From: Halanaerobiaceae bacterium
GTDB taxonomy: Bacteria; Bacillota; Halanaerobiia; Halanaerobiales; Halarsenatibacteraceae
Direction: 5' to 3'
Length of the DNA: 23,923 nt
Assembly (NCBI GenBank): GCA_003554685.1
Contig: PWHA01000061.1
Location: 1-23,923 of the forward strand
Positions 1 to 7,938 of this stretch are shown here, one piece after another. Under the pieces are notes generated by a model, which worked only from the letters and a program-made list of their open reading frames with translations, was not told where the DNA came from and did no database searches. The translations under genes and the position numbers were made by a program. Every line of letters begins with the position of its first letter. Position 1 is the first letter of the stretch.

Positions 1-207
1 CCCGGGCCAGAACATAACCTCAGTCCGTTCTGTCCTTTTGTTTTGATAGGCATGACAGCCTTTATCTTCAGGACCTACATAGGCCTCGACCTCAACAATC
101 CGGCATATTAGCCTCTCTCCCTCTCTTTCCCTGATGAGTTTTTTGCCCAGAAGTCGGGGGGCTAAAGTCAGGGCATTCTGCTGAAAAAATTCCTTGCTTA
201 ATTTCAC
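1..207 (-). CDS. 3-methyladenine DNA glycosylase (AAG/MPG family), 5' part only
   Basis: This is the first 69 codons of a minus-strand gene that leaves the window at position 1. The family removes alkylated purines such as 3-methyladenine in base excision repair. The visible part has the family N-terminus: an FFQQ segment followed by ALTLAPRLLGKKLIR, then the catalytic-site block RIVEVEAYVGPEDKGCHAY (about residues 38-56). This block holds the Glu that activates water (EVEAY) and the conserved His. The segment MFWPG near the window edge matches the family's MF-PG turn. I chose the GTG at 205-207 because a good ribosome binding site (GAGGTGG) lies about 5 nt before it. It follows the PAP2 gene by 71 bases and may be the last gene of the same transcript. 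Family assignment is confident; the C-terminal half is not seen. Confidence 0.86.
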   Translation of the reverse strand, partial: MKLSKEFFQQNALTLAPRLLGKKLIREREGERLICRIVEVEAYVGPEDKGCHAYQNKRTERTEVMFWPG

Positions 208-278
208 CGAGTCCACCTCTATAAATTAGCGAGTATGATTAAATATTACATATCCTGACTGATTTTTATTCCTGACTG

Positions 279-1136
279 CTAAAATTCTCCGGCAATCGAC
301 AATCCCACAGCTGAAGTTTCCACCAGAGGTTTGATGGCAATGCTGTTGTCAGGCCGGTAAAACTTTCCGGTAAGGCGGGCTATCCCATATCCAGCCAGGG
401 AACCCGCCAGAACATCGCTAAACCAGTGAGCATCCTCATAAATCCTTGCTGTGGATACCGCTCCGGCCAGGCTGTAGGCCGGTATTTTAAGTTCAGGATA
501 CCTCACTGCTACCGAAGTTAAAACCGCCCAGGCAGCTGAAGCATGACCTGAAAAAAAGGAGTCACCCTCTCCCCGAACCAGAGGATCTTCGGGACTGTTC
601 CTGGGGCGTTCTCTTCGGACAATATATTTCACAACTTCAGTAAAAACCGAAGTTAAAATTAAAGACTGAGTTGAATAAAGGAGAGTGTTTTCCAGATAGG
701 TATCTTCTGCCAGCCTGCTGCAGGTATAGAGGACAGCAAAACCAGGAACAGCATATTCAAAGGTTCCAATATTATAAAGAAAGCTGGACAGAGGACCGCT
801 CCCTCGATATATTTCCCCCTGAAAATATTCTCTTATTTTCTGATCAAAAGCAAGACCGGTAAGAATAAGACCCCCGGCTAAGAACTTCTGCTGTAAGAAA
901 GTTTCTTCAGCTCTGACGATTTCTCCGACAGCCCCGGCCGGGATCAGATAAAAATTTTTCAGGTACTGCTCCCCGGAAATCCGAAATTCTTCCTGTTGCA
1001 CCGGTTGAGCTGCTGCCAGATTTCCGGTGACATAATTTATCAACAAAAACCAGCAAAGGAAGAATAGCAGGAACAGCAGTCCAGAAGAAAATCTACTTTT
1101 GACTCTTATTCTCTTAATGCATTCCAGGTATATCAA
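279..1136 (-). CDS. Secreted or membrane PAP2-family phosphatase
   Basis: This 285-residue protein belongs to the PAP2 (type 2 phosphatidic acid phosphatase) superfamily, which removes phosphate from lipid phosphates or polyprenyl pyrophosphates on the outer face of membranes. The N-terminus has basic residues and a hydrophobic stretch (about 19-37) ending near AAA, consistent with a signal peptide or anchor. All three catalytic motifs are present: K170-x6-R177-P178, SGH at 196-198 (nucleophile-activating His198), and R231-x5-H237-x3-D241. The start is TTG at 1134-1136; its ribosome binding site (GGAGGT) overlaps the stop of the upstream truncated kinase gene. Position in an LPS-related transcript suggests a lipid A or undecaprenyl-phosphate substrate, but the sequence cannot decide this. 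A second, shorter PAP2 gene lies at 3038-3517 on the other strand. Confidence 0.88.
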   Translation of the reverse strand: MIYLECIKRIRVKSRFSSGLLFLLFFLCWFLLINYVTGNLAAAQPVQQEEFRISGEQYLKNFYLIPAGAVGEIVRAEETFLQQKFLAGGLILTGLAFDQKIREYFQGEIYRGSGPLSSFLYNIGTFEYAVPGFAVLYTCSRLAEDTYLENTLLYSTQSLILTSVFTEVVKYIVRRERPRNSPEDPLVRGEGDSFFSGHASAAWAVLTSVAVRYPELKIPAYSLAGAVSTARIYEDAHWFSDVLAGSLAGYGIARLTGKFYRPDNSIAIKPLVETSAVGLSIAGEF

Positions 1137-1140
1137 AATT

Positions 1141-1476
1141 CTAACCTCCAGAATAATCTACTGCACACAATACAGGTAGATTTTTTATATCGGCCTGGAG
1201 CAATTTTTTATGATACCTTATAATCTTCTTTGCCCTCACCGGTCGAAATATATTTTTTAATTTCTTTCTCCAGGTTTGATAATTATAATTTTTCAAGTAG
1301 AATAGCTCATTATTAAACTTCCAGCGATAAACCTCATGTCCTTTATTACTTTTTATAAGCTGTATGTTTCCCTGAGAGAAATCACTGGCAATAATCCTGT
1401 AAATTATATCAATAAGTTCAGCTGAACAATTATTTCGAAAAATAGTTTTATAACTTTTAACTTTATTGTTCCCCAT
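1141..1476 (-). pseudogene. Truncated Kdo/WaaP-type LPS core kinase (N-terminal lobe only)
   Basis: This 111-residue reading frame resembles the start of the lipopolysaccharide kinase (Kdo/WaaP) family, which phosphorylates inner-core sugars and is normally over 200 residues long. The visible part covers the N-lobe: a VYRW strand, the segment LFYLKNY with the likely ATP-binding Lys, a basic RKKLKNIFRPVRAKKIIRYHKKLLQ helix and a LPVLCAV strand. It stops at TAG before any catalytic loop (no H-x-D or DLN-type segment), so phosphotransfer is not expected. The start lies 1 nt after the GT9 gene stop. The terminal codons supply the ribosome binding site of the next gene, so the junction looks like a deletion that fused two genes. 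It could instead be a short non-catalytic protein. I recognise the family with moderate confidence. Confidence 0.6.
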
Positions 1477-1477
1477 G

Positions 1478-2716
1478 CTATAACCCCAGACCTACTAGAT
1501 CTTTAATTGCTGACCAGACCCTGGCTGGAGAAATTTCCCGCAAACAGCGATGATGTCCAAGCGGACAACTTTTCTCTCCACAGGGACGACAGGACAATTC
1601 TTCATGCTTTATAACTCTGCTTTGATTAAAGTTATAGGGCCTGTACATAATTTCATCGGAAGGACCGAATAATGATATAACCCGTGTACCTGCCAGAGCT
1701 GCCACATGAGCCGGCCCAGTATCACCGCTTACCACAAGCTCGGCCCGAGAAACCAGAACCAGCAGCTCTGGAATGGTTGTCCTGCCGGCTGCATTCCAGA
1801 CCCTATTACTCTCTTTATTCCTTAATTTTGCTCTAATTCCTGCTCTGATTCTTTCATTTCTAGCCCGGTCGGCACTGCTGCCACTGAGAACAATATTATA
1901 ACTGGTATTCTCCAAAAACAGCCTGACCAGCCTAACAAAGTTATCAGAAGGCCAGCGTTTACTTTCCCAGCTCCCCCCGGAATTGAGCACAACATATCTT
2001 CCTGGCTGACTTCTATTTTCAATCCAGAAACCTGCATTTTTTAGTTTGTCAGCGAGCTTTTCCAGGGCCTGGACGGGAATTTCAACTTCTGGAAGTTCCG
2101 GATGGTCAGGAATTTCAAGGTCTAGAAAATCAATCCATTCCAGATAATAGTCTGCCATATGCCGGTCTCCAGGCTGCCACTTTCGGCTGTAATCCAAAAA
2201 AAATTTCTGACCGAACCGGCTGTACCCCGCTCGGTAATCCCTACAAGATAGGAACTGAAGCAGGGAACTGCGCCAACTGCCATGAATATTCAAACTTACA
2301 GGATAGTTTTTTTCTCTTATTTTTCGTGCAAATTGCAGTGATTCTAACAGGGAATTCCTCTTATCAAAGGAGTAAACGGCATCAAGAAATTTTGCCCCTT
2401 TTATCAGACCGGTAAAATTACTGTTAGCGATAATGTCCAGCTTTAACCCAGGCCGCTGTTTTTTGATTTCAGCCAGAAGAGGTAGAGAAAAAATCAGATC
2501 CCCTAAATATAGTAAATTTATAATTAGAAATCTGTCTGCTTCTTCAAACCTTCGAGAAAGTATTTTAATCACCCTTTTTTCCACAGTAGCCAGAAAACTG
2601 CTTCTCAACCTGGTAGATTTAACAAATAATAAGATTAAATTTAACCAGTAATTTTTCTTAATTGCAAATAATATCTTGATTACATAGTTTCTGATTAAAC
2701 AAAATCCAGTTTGCAA
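1478..2716 (-). CDS. GT9 family glycosyltransferase (heptosyltransferase-like)
   Basis: This 412-residue protein is a glycosyltransferase family 9 member, the family of ADP-heptose:LPS heptosyltransferases that act at the cytoplasmic face of the inner membrane. The N-terminal Rossmann domain opens with FLIINLLYLGDLIFSLPLL (about residue 63 on), matching the family's GD-x4-LP pattern. The C-terminal nucleotide-sugar domain has NSGGSWESKRWP, the signature VSGDTGPAHVAALAGT, and FGPSD. A Cys cluster CxxCx4Cx6C with a GHH segment lies near the C-terminus, the same spacing as in the fusion protein at 3588-6059. The first 60 residues are an unusual hydrophobic and basic extension that may bind membrane. 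The TTG start at 2716 has no clear ribosome binding site, so an internal GTG start is possible. The true sugar donor is unknown. Confidence 0.82.
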   Translation of the reverse strand: MQTGFCLIRNYVIKILFAIKKNYWLNLILLFVKSTRLRSSFLATVEKRVIKILSRRFEEADRFLIINLLYLGDLIFSLPLLAEIKKQRPGLKLDIIANSNFTGLIKGAKFLDAVYSFDKRNSLLESLQFARKIREKNYPVSLNIHGSWRSSLLQFLSCRDYRAGYSRFGQKFFLDYSRKWQPGDRHMADYYLEWIDFLDLEIPDHPELPEVEIPVQALEKLADKLKNAGFWIENRSQPGRYVVLNSGGSWESKRWPSDNFVRLVRLFLENTSYNIVLSGSSADRARNERIRAGIRAKLRNKESNRVWNAAGRTTIPELLVLVSRAELVVSGDTGPAHVAALAGTRVISLFGPSDEIMYRPYNFNQSRVIKHEELSCRPCGEKSCPLGHHRCLREISPARVWSAIKDLVGLGL

Positions 2717-2771
2717 GGTATTTTAGACACATAGAATAACCATTAGTGCCAGATTAAAAAATATCTATTTC

Positions 2772-2811
2772 TTACTCGACAAATATTAAAATTACTCGAC
2801 AAATATTAAAA
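2772..2811. repeat. Perfect 20-bp tandem direct repeat, two copies
   Basis: The unit TTACTCGACAAATATTAAAA occurs twice head to tail without a mismatch, in the AT-rich gap between the leftward GT9 gene and the rightward PAP2 gene. The second copy contributes a -35-like TCGACA to a possible plus-strand promoter. It could be an operator pair or a simple duplication. No such unit was noticed elsewhere in the window. Confidence 0.9.
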
Positions 2812-2823
2812 AAATGTTATGCT
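2796..2823 (+). promoter_or_regulatory. Possible sigma-A promoter for the plus-strand PAP2 gene
   Basis: TCGACA (2796-2801), a 16-nt spacer and TATGCT (2818-2823) preceded by TG at the extended -10 position form a plausible promoter. It lies about 110 nt before the likely ribosome binding site of the only plus-strand gene. The match is weak and the region is AT-rich, so chance similarity is possible. Confidence 0.35.
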
Positions 2824-2944
2824 AATAGTTAACCTTATCTGTATATTATTCTTTGAATATTTGGTTCTTTTAAAGTGTTAAACTATTATTAAAGGATTTG
2901 GTAAAATTTTTCTAGAACAATAACTAAAATCCCTGAGGATGTGA

Positions 2945-3037
2945 TTAACATTAGCAAAAAAATCTTTTATAATACTGTTAATTATTATAATTGCATTACT
3001 ACTTCTTATTAGCCAGGGTTTTTCTGTTAGAGCCCTG
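2945..3037 (+). other. In-frame signal-peptide coding extension without a standard start codon
   Basis: Upstream of the first ATG of the plus-strand PAP2 gene, the same frame stays open for 31 codons back to a TGA at 2942-2944. The encoded stretch has two Lys followed by about 16 strongly hydrophobic residues and ends SVRA, an excellent Sec signal peptide or anchor. It has no ATG, GTG or TTG in frame. A ribosome binding site-like GAGG (2935-2938) sits 6 nt before TTA at 2945, exactly where a start codon is expected. A GTG at 2941 is in another frame, and loss of one A from the A7 run at 2956-2962 would join the two. Candidate explanations are a lost start codon, non-standard initiation, slippage on A7 or a sequencing error. 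Confidence 0.7.
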
Positions 3038-3517
3038 ATGTTACTAACCCGGGAAAATGTTCAACAAAATAGAAATTCTATCCTAGATTATTTTATGGAG
3101 TCAGCCACCAAATTAGGTGATGGACTATTTACTGGTTCTATTGCTACATCAATCCCTAATTCAAAACTACAAAATCATGCTATAAAAACTCAAATTGTTG
3201 CTTCAGTTTCAACAAATTTTCTTAAATTATTAATTGGGAGGCAGCGCCCTTCAGTTGAAAAGCCAGACCCATTAAACTTTAAACCTTTAAATTTAAATAG
3301 CAGCTATCATTCTATGCCATCCGGGCATACATCAGCTACCTTTGCTCTTGCAGCAAGTATAGGAGAAACTTGCGAGGATTACAAATTTCTCTCCTACTCG
3401 CTGGCTGTTCTTGTTGGTATTTCAAGAATTTATCTTGATAATCACTGGACCAGTGATGTGCTTGCAGGAGCAGCTGTGGGTTACTTAAGTGCTAAATTTG
3501 TTAGTTATCACTGGTAA
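3038..3517 (+). CDS. PAP2-family phosphatase, AT-rich, start uncertain
   Basis: This is the only plus-strand gene. From the ATG at 3038 it gives 159 residues with a complete PAP2 active site: K-x6-RP (KLLIGRQRP, near residue 65), PSGH (near 98) and SR-x5-H-x3-D (SRIYLDNHWTSD, near 130). The ATG at 3038 has no ribosome binding site and begins inside the mature domain. The true protein is probably about 190 residues with the signal peptide encoded at 2945-3037. Codon and base usage are clearly more AT-rich than in its neighbours, suggesting separate origin or transfer. Catalytic residues are intact, so any damage is limited to the start. The substrate is likely a membrane lipid phosphate or pyrophosphate. 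Confidence 0.82.
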   Translation: MLLTRENVQQNRNSILDYFMESATKLGDGLFTGSIATSIPNSKLQNHAIKTQIVASVSTNFLKLLIGRQRPSVEKPDPLNFKPLNLNSSYHSMPSGHTSATFALAASIGETCEDYKFLSYSLAVLVGISRIYLDNHWTSDVLAGAAVGYLSAKFVSYHW

Positions 3518-3587
3518 TACTTATAAAAATGGGGGAAACAGCTAAAAAACTTGAAATCCAAAAGTCACAGCAGCTTAACCAGCTATA

Positions 3588-6059
3588 TTATATAAAATTA
3601 TTTTTTATTAGCATTTTTAATCCTGTTAAAACTTCCTGTACTGTCAGATCTTCCATGCATTTATGATGGCCATAGGGGCATTCTTTCTCCCAGCAGTTCA
3701 GACAAATAAGTTCTTCTTTCCGCAAAATCTTATGGTTTGGTGTATAGGGGCCATGAGTTTCAGGATTTGTTGGCCCCATAATAGCTGCAACCTTCGTTCC
3801 AGCTGCCGCTGCCAAATGCAGGGGACCGGTATCTCCTCCCAGGAAAACTTCAGAACTTAATAGCAGGCCATAAAGCTCTGGCAAATCAAGTCTACCAGCT
3901 GCTATTATTGTTTTGTTGCTGGCCTCGGGTTTAACTTTCCTCAATCTTTTTCTTTCATCTTCAGACCCACTGATTACAATTTTAACTGGCCAGTCTGCCA
4001 GAAGACTGATCAGGCGACGATATTTAACAGCAGGCCAGTTTTTACTTGGCCAGCTGGTAAAAGGATGAACCACAATAAGAGGGAGCTCATCATGCTTATG
4101 CAAAAAACTTCTAAGTTCCTGATTAATATTCCTTTTCCAGCTTTCAGGCAGGCTGAAACCATAATCAATTTCTAAATGATCTGGAAGTTTTCTGCCCAGA
4201 AGGGAAGCCATCAAACTAAGATTTGTAAAAATTCTGTGGCTGGTGCTTTTAAAAGCCCCGTCAGCTTCGGAATCTCTTCCAGCAGCTTTTTTCTCCCGGA
4301 TGTAATATTCATGCTCTCCCCCAGGATTTTCGGTTATCAGGCGATGGTAAAATAGTCTGCTCCCCTCCCTTCCGGATTCAGGCCCATATCGAATCCCGGG
4401 CCTGCTCAAAAAGGCTGCCAGCGAACTTTTAAAAAGGCCGTGAAAATCCAGGCTGAAGTCGAAATTCTCCTCAGCCAATCGGGAAAAATAAATCCTGATG
4501 TCCCGGATAAGCTCCAGTCCCTTTATGCGCTCTTCTCCCCTCCAGCGATATTTGGGCAGCACGTGGACCCTGTCAATATATTGATCAATCTCCACTAAAG
4601 GTGCTGCCAGCGGCTCAACCAGCCAGTGGATTTCATATTCCGGTCTGAGCTTTGCCAGCCAGTTAACCGCGGGCAGGGTATGAATTACATCACCGATAGC
4701 GCTGAGACGAACAAACAAGACCCTGCGGCTGGCAGGACCCAGCAGCAGCAAATTTTCAACCAATTCAAGCTGTTCCAGAGCTGACTCCGATTTTTTTACC
4801 AGCAGTTCATACCCCTGGCTTCCCAGCTTTGTGGATCGATTCTTATCCCTCAGCAATTCCCGGCATTTTTCTTCGACTTTACTTGTGTTTTTTAATGTAA
4901 TAACTGCCCCGGAATCCTGAAAATTAGTTAGCAAACTTTTAATATTGTCGACCTGTGGTCCGGTAATAACCGGTACCTGCTGGGCCAGTGGCTCTAAAAA
5001 ATTATGGCCGCCAACCGGAGAAAGTGTACCACCTAAAAAAACCAAATCAGCCAGCCTGTAAACTTCTCGAAGTTCTCCCAGGGTATCTAACAAGAAAACA
5101 GAGGCATCTTTGGAAATCATCGAAGTACCGGAACTTCTTTGTTGAAAACTAAGATCACTTTGTTTCAGAATAAATTTAATTTCTTCCCGTCTCTCTATAT
5201 GTCTGGGAGCCAAAATCAGTAACAGTTCGGGAAAATCAGACCTAAGTGAATTAAATATCTCCAGAAGTTTCTCTTCTTCTGGAGGATGAGTACTGCCAGC
5301 TACTATTACCTTTCTCTGCCCTTCAACCTCAAACAAGCTGGAGTTATTGCCGCTCTCGACTTTATCAGAATAATTTTTATTATTTGCATCCTGCAGCACT
5401 TCAGCCAGCTTGATATTTCCAGACAAAAAAACCCGGGAAGAAGGAGCCCCCATTTCTATAATTCTTTTCCGGTCAAGGGGACTTTGCATATGAAAAGCTT
5501 CAACCATATACAGAAAAGGGCTGAAAAAGAAACTGAAAAGCTTATATCTATCAAAGCTATCACGACTAATCCTACCATTAATAACAGCAACAGGCACCTT
5601 CTGCCGGCAGGATTCCTTTATTAATGCCGGCCAGAGCTCAGTTTCAATTAATAACAGCAAATCAGGTTTAAGTTTTTTTATAAAAATGAAAAGAAAAGGT
5701 CCCCAGTCAAGTGGTAAATAAGAAATCAGGTCAGCTCGACTTACTTCTTTCCGGGCCAGCTTTCGACCCTGGGGAGTCATAACAGTTAGCAGAAAAAAAT
5801 ATTCATCATCTCTGTTGCTATACCAGTCAATAACCTGACTGGCTACCCTGACCTCGCCCACCGAGGCAGCCTGCAACCAGATCACTTTTCTCCCTTGAGC
5901 TTTTTTAAAATCACGAGTAGCAAGAAACCCCAATCTATCAGGTATCTCACTGCCCCTCCCCTTGATCAGCAGATATAAAAAATAGGGAAGGACTGCAAAA
6001 ACTAATACCGGGATCAGTAAAATATTATAAAATAAATATAATAATTTCATATAGTTCAC
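3588..6059 (-). CDS. waaA: Fused Kdo transferase (WaaA/KdtA) and GT9 heptosyltransferase
   Basis: This single 823-residue frame carries two complete glycosyltransferases. Residues 1-430 are WaaA (GT30), which moves Kdo from CMP-Kdo to lipid IVA. It has an N-terminal membrane helix (about 5-31), ASVGEV at 65-70 with the catalytic Glu69, ETELWP at 139-144, NGRIS, GNIKL and GGTLSPVGGHN (343-353). Residues 445-823 are a GT9 heptosyltransferase with FVRLSAIGDVIHTLPA (449-464), a GGDTGPLHLAAAAGT signature and a C-terminal CxxCx4Cx6C cluster. The joint (431-444) shows no stop or frameshift. The start may be GTG at 6059 or ATG three codons on (6050). It is the last gene of the Kdo/lipid A block, so a bifunctional enzyme adding Kdo and then the first core sugar is a reasonable inference. 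Confidence 0.88.
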   Translation of the reverse strand: MNYMKLLYLFYNILLIPVLVFAVLPYFLYLLIKGRGSEIPDRLGFLATRDFKKAQGRKVIWLQAASVGEVRVASQVIDWYSNRDDEYFFLLTVMTPQGRKLARKEVSRADLISYLPLDWGPFLFIFIKKLKPDLLLLIETELWPALIKESCRQKVPVAVINGRISRDSFDRYKLFSFFFSPFLYMVEAFHMQSPLDRKRIIEMGAPSSRVFLSGNIKLAEVLQDANNKNYSDKVESGNNSSLFEVEGQRKVIVAGSTHPPEEEKLLEIFNSLRSDFPELLLILAPRHIERREEIKFILKQSDLSFQQRSSGTSMISKDASVFLLDTLGELREVYRLADLVFLGGTLSPVGGHNFLEPLAQQVPVITGPQVDNIKSLLTNFQDSGAVITLKNTSKVEEKCRELLRDKNRSTKLGSQGYELLVKKSESALEQLELVENLLLLGPASRRVLFVRLSAIGDVIHTLPAVNWLAKLRPEYEIHWLVEPLAAPLVEIDQYIDRVHVLPKYRWRGEERIKGLELIRDIRIYFSRLAEENFDFSLDFHGLFKSSLAAFLSRPGIRYGPESGREGSRLFYHRLITENPGGEHEYYIREKKAAGRDSEADGAFKSTSHRIFTNLSLMASLLGRKLPDHLEIDYGFSLPESWKRNINQELRSFLHKHDELPLIVVHPFTSWPSKNWPAVKYRRLISLLADWPVKIVISGSEDERKRLRKVKPEASNKTIIAAGRLDLPELYGLLLSSEVFLGGDTGPLHLAAAAGTKVAAIMGPTNPETHGPYTPNHKILRKEELICLNCWEKECPYGHHKCMEDLTVQEVLTGLKMLIKNNFI

Positions 6060-6107
6060 AGCCCTTTTAAACTCTTCTTTTCTTCAGCTTTTAAACTTCC
6101 TGTCTAA

Positions 6108-7127
6108 TTACCAGACCCGAGCCCGCAGAAGATCCTGGAAGTTGACCATGCCCAGCGGTCTGTTATTTTCATCAACGACGGGCAGATGATTTATTTCTCG
6201 TTCTTCCATAAGTTTTAGAGCCTCAGCTGCCAGAAGATCAGGCTTTACTTTGCTGGGATTATCGGTCATTACCTCATTTACTATTTTGTTAGCCAGGCTC
6301 TCTTCCTGTTTTCCCGCTGCTCTTCTGATATCTCCATCAGTTATAATGCCGGTTAATCTACCCTCTTGATCAACCACTGAAGTTGAACCCATTCTACTTT
6401 CAGTCATAACAAAAAGGGCTTGCTGGATGGTGTCAGACTGCTTAACCTGAGGGTTCTGTTTTCTGATCTCAAGCACATTCTCCACTGTGGTTAATAGTTT
6501 CCTGCCCAGAGAGCCTCCGGGATGAAAGAGAGCAAAATCCTCTTCAGTCAAACCCTTAAGACTTGTTAAAGCCATGGCCAGGGCATCACCCAGAGCCAGG
6601 GCAGCAGTTGTGCTGGTCGTAGGAGCCAGCCCCAGAGGGCAGGCTTCCCCTTCTACCAGGGTATCAAGAACTAGATCAGCCTGTTCTGCCAGAGAGGATT
6701 CTGGACTGGAGGTTATTAAAATAAGATCAGCACCAATGCGTTTGACTGCCGGTATCAGGCTCATGATTTCTCTGGTTTCACCACTGGTGGAAACAGCCAG
6801 AATGATATCATCTCCGGTAACCATGCCCAGGTCACCGTGAAGCGCTTCTCCAGCATGGACAAAATAAGAAGGAGTTCCGGTACTGGAAAAAGTGGCAGCA
6901 ATTTTCCGGGCAATTAAACCGGATTTGCCCACACCGGTCAGCAGCACCCGGCCTCTGACCTTATCAATAAGCTTTAAAGCCCTGAGAAATTCCCCATTAA
7001 CCGCATCTGCCAGCCTGTTTACTGCCCGGGCTTCAACCCTGAGCACCTCTCGGGATCTATTCAGAGCCTGCTTCAGCTTCTGATCATGTTTCACTTCTGA
7101 CACCACCCCGGCGCTGAAGTGTATCAA
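6108..7127 (-). CDS. kdsD: D-arabinose-5-phosphate isomerase (KpsF/GutQ/KdsD type)
   Basis: This enzyme interconverts ribulose-5-phosphate and arabinose-5-phosphate, the first committed step toward Kdo. The 339-residue frame has a SIS sugar-isomerase domain (about 40-175) with GVGKSGLIARKIAATFSSTG, the VHAGEALHGDLG segment and STSGETREI, the TTSTTAALALGDALA helix and HPGGSLGR, followed by two CBS domains (about 215-270 and 280-339). This is the full KdsD architecture. The TTG at 7127 gives a 44-nt overlap with kdsA. In-frame GTG codons at 7106, 7103 and 7094 are alternative starts, and the last has a GGGGTGG upstream and only a short overlap. Position directly behind kdsA supports a role in LPS Kdo supply rather than capsule or glucitol metabolism. 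Confidence 0.93.
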   Translation of the reverse strand: MIHFSAGVVSEVKHDQKLKQALNRSREVLRVEARAVNRLADAVNGEFLRALKLIDKVRGRVLLTGVGKSGLIARKIAATFSSTGTPSYFVHAGEALHGDLGMVTGDDIILAVSTSGETREIMSLIPAVKRIGADLILITSSPESSLAEQADLVLDTLVEGEACPLGLAPTTSTTAALALGDALAMALTSLKGLTEEDFALFHPGGSLGRKLLTTVENVLEIRKQNPQVKQSDTIQQALFVMTESRMGSTSVVDQEGRLTGIITDGDIRRAAGKQEESLANKIVNEVMTDNPSKVKPDLLAAEALKLMEEREINHLPVVDENNRPLGMVNFQDLLRARVW

Positions 7128-7932
7128 ACTCTTTAACTTCTCTCAAGAGAACCTCCATTTTATTCAGTGGAACCATGGTAGCACTATCACTGAGCGCCTC
7201 CTCCGGGCGGGGATGGGTTTCAATAAAGAGAGCCGAGATGCCCAGTGCTGCTGCAGCCCGGGCCAGCGGTCGAACATATTTCTTCTCTCCCCCGGATCTG
7301 TCTCCCTGTCCTCCCGGAAGCTGGACACTGTGAGTGACGTCAAAAACCACGGGATAGCCTGTCTCCTTCATCCGGACTAGCGAACGCATATCCACCACCA
7401 GATTGTTATAACCAAAACTTACTCCCCTCTCGGTCAGTAAAATTTTGCGATTGCCGGTGGTTTCAATTTTTTCAACCACCTGTTCTATATCCCAGGGGGC
7501 CAGAAACTGCCCCTTCTTAACATTAACTACTTTGCCGGTATTTCCCACCGCCACCACCAGATCAGTCTGCCGGGAAAGAAAGGCCGGTATCTGCATAACA
7601 TCAAGTACTTCTCCGGCGGCCTCAGCCTCCTCAACGGTGTGGACATCTGACAGCACCGGGACTCCAACTTTTTGTTTTACATCCTCAAGAATATGAAGAC
7701 CACTGTCCAGACCGGGTCCCCGAAAGGAGTGAACGGAAGACCGGTTGGCTTTATCATAGGAGGATTTAAAGACATAGGGTATAGCTAGAGATTCAGTTAT
7801 CTCCTTAAGGTGACTGGCAGTTTGCAGTGCAATTTCCCTGCTCTCAAGTACACAGGGTCCAGCCAGCAGTACAAAGGGCTGTTCCGGACTGCCAAAAACA
7901 ATCTCATCATTTAATCGAATGCTGGTTGCCAT
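7084..7932 (-). CDS. kdsA: 3-deoxy-D-manno-octulosonate 8-phosphate synthase
   Basis: KdsA condenses phosphoenolpyruvate with arabinose-5-phosphate to give Kdo-8-phosphate in the cytoplasm. The 282-residue length is typical. Motifs include LLAGPCVLES (22-31), FKSSYDKANRSS (about 55-66), the PVLSDVHT strand, LTERGVSFGYNNLVVDMR and FDVTHSVQLPGG. Cys27 stands where metal-independent enzymes such as that of E. coli have Asn, which is the mark of the metal-dependent class. The start is ATG at 7932 with a GGGAG ribosome binding site. That site is the 3' arm of a 6-bp hairpin in the leader. The 3' end overlaps the kdsD frame, suggesting translational coupling. Confidence 0.96.
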   Translation of the reverse strand: MATSIRLNDEIVFGSPEQPFVLLAGPCVLESREIALQTASHLKEITESLAIPYVFKSSYDKANRSSVHSFRGPGLDSGLHILEDVKQKVGVPVLSDVHTVEEAEAAGEVLDVMQIPAFLSRQTDLVVAVGNTGKVVNVKKGQFLAPWDIEQVVEKIETTGNRKILLTERGVSFGYNNLVVDMRSLVRMKETGYPVVFDVTHSVQLPGGQGDRSGGEKKYVRPLARAAAALGISALFIETHPRPEEALSDSATMVPLNKMEVLLREVKEFDTLQRRGGVRSET

Positions 7933-7938
7933 TACTAT

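Noticed and set aside
253..278. Direct repeat TCCTGACTG, two copies 17 bp apart, between the glycosylase and PAP2 genes
   Set aside because: Short, AT-flanked and without a promoter or hairpin context; likely chance.
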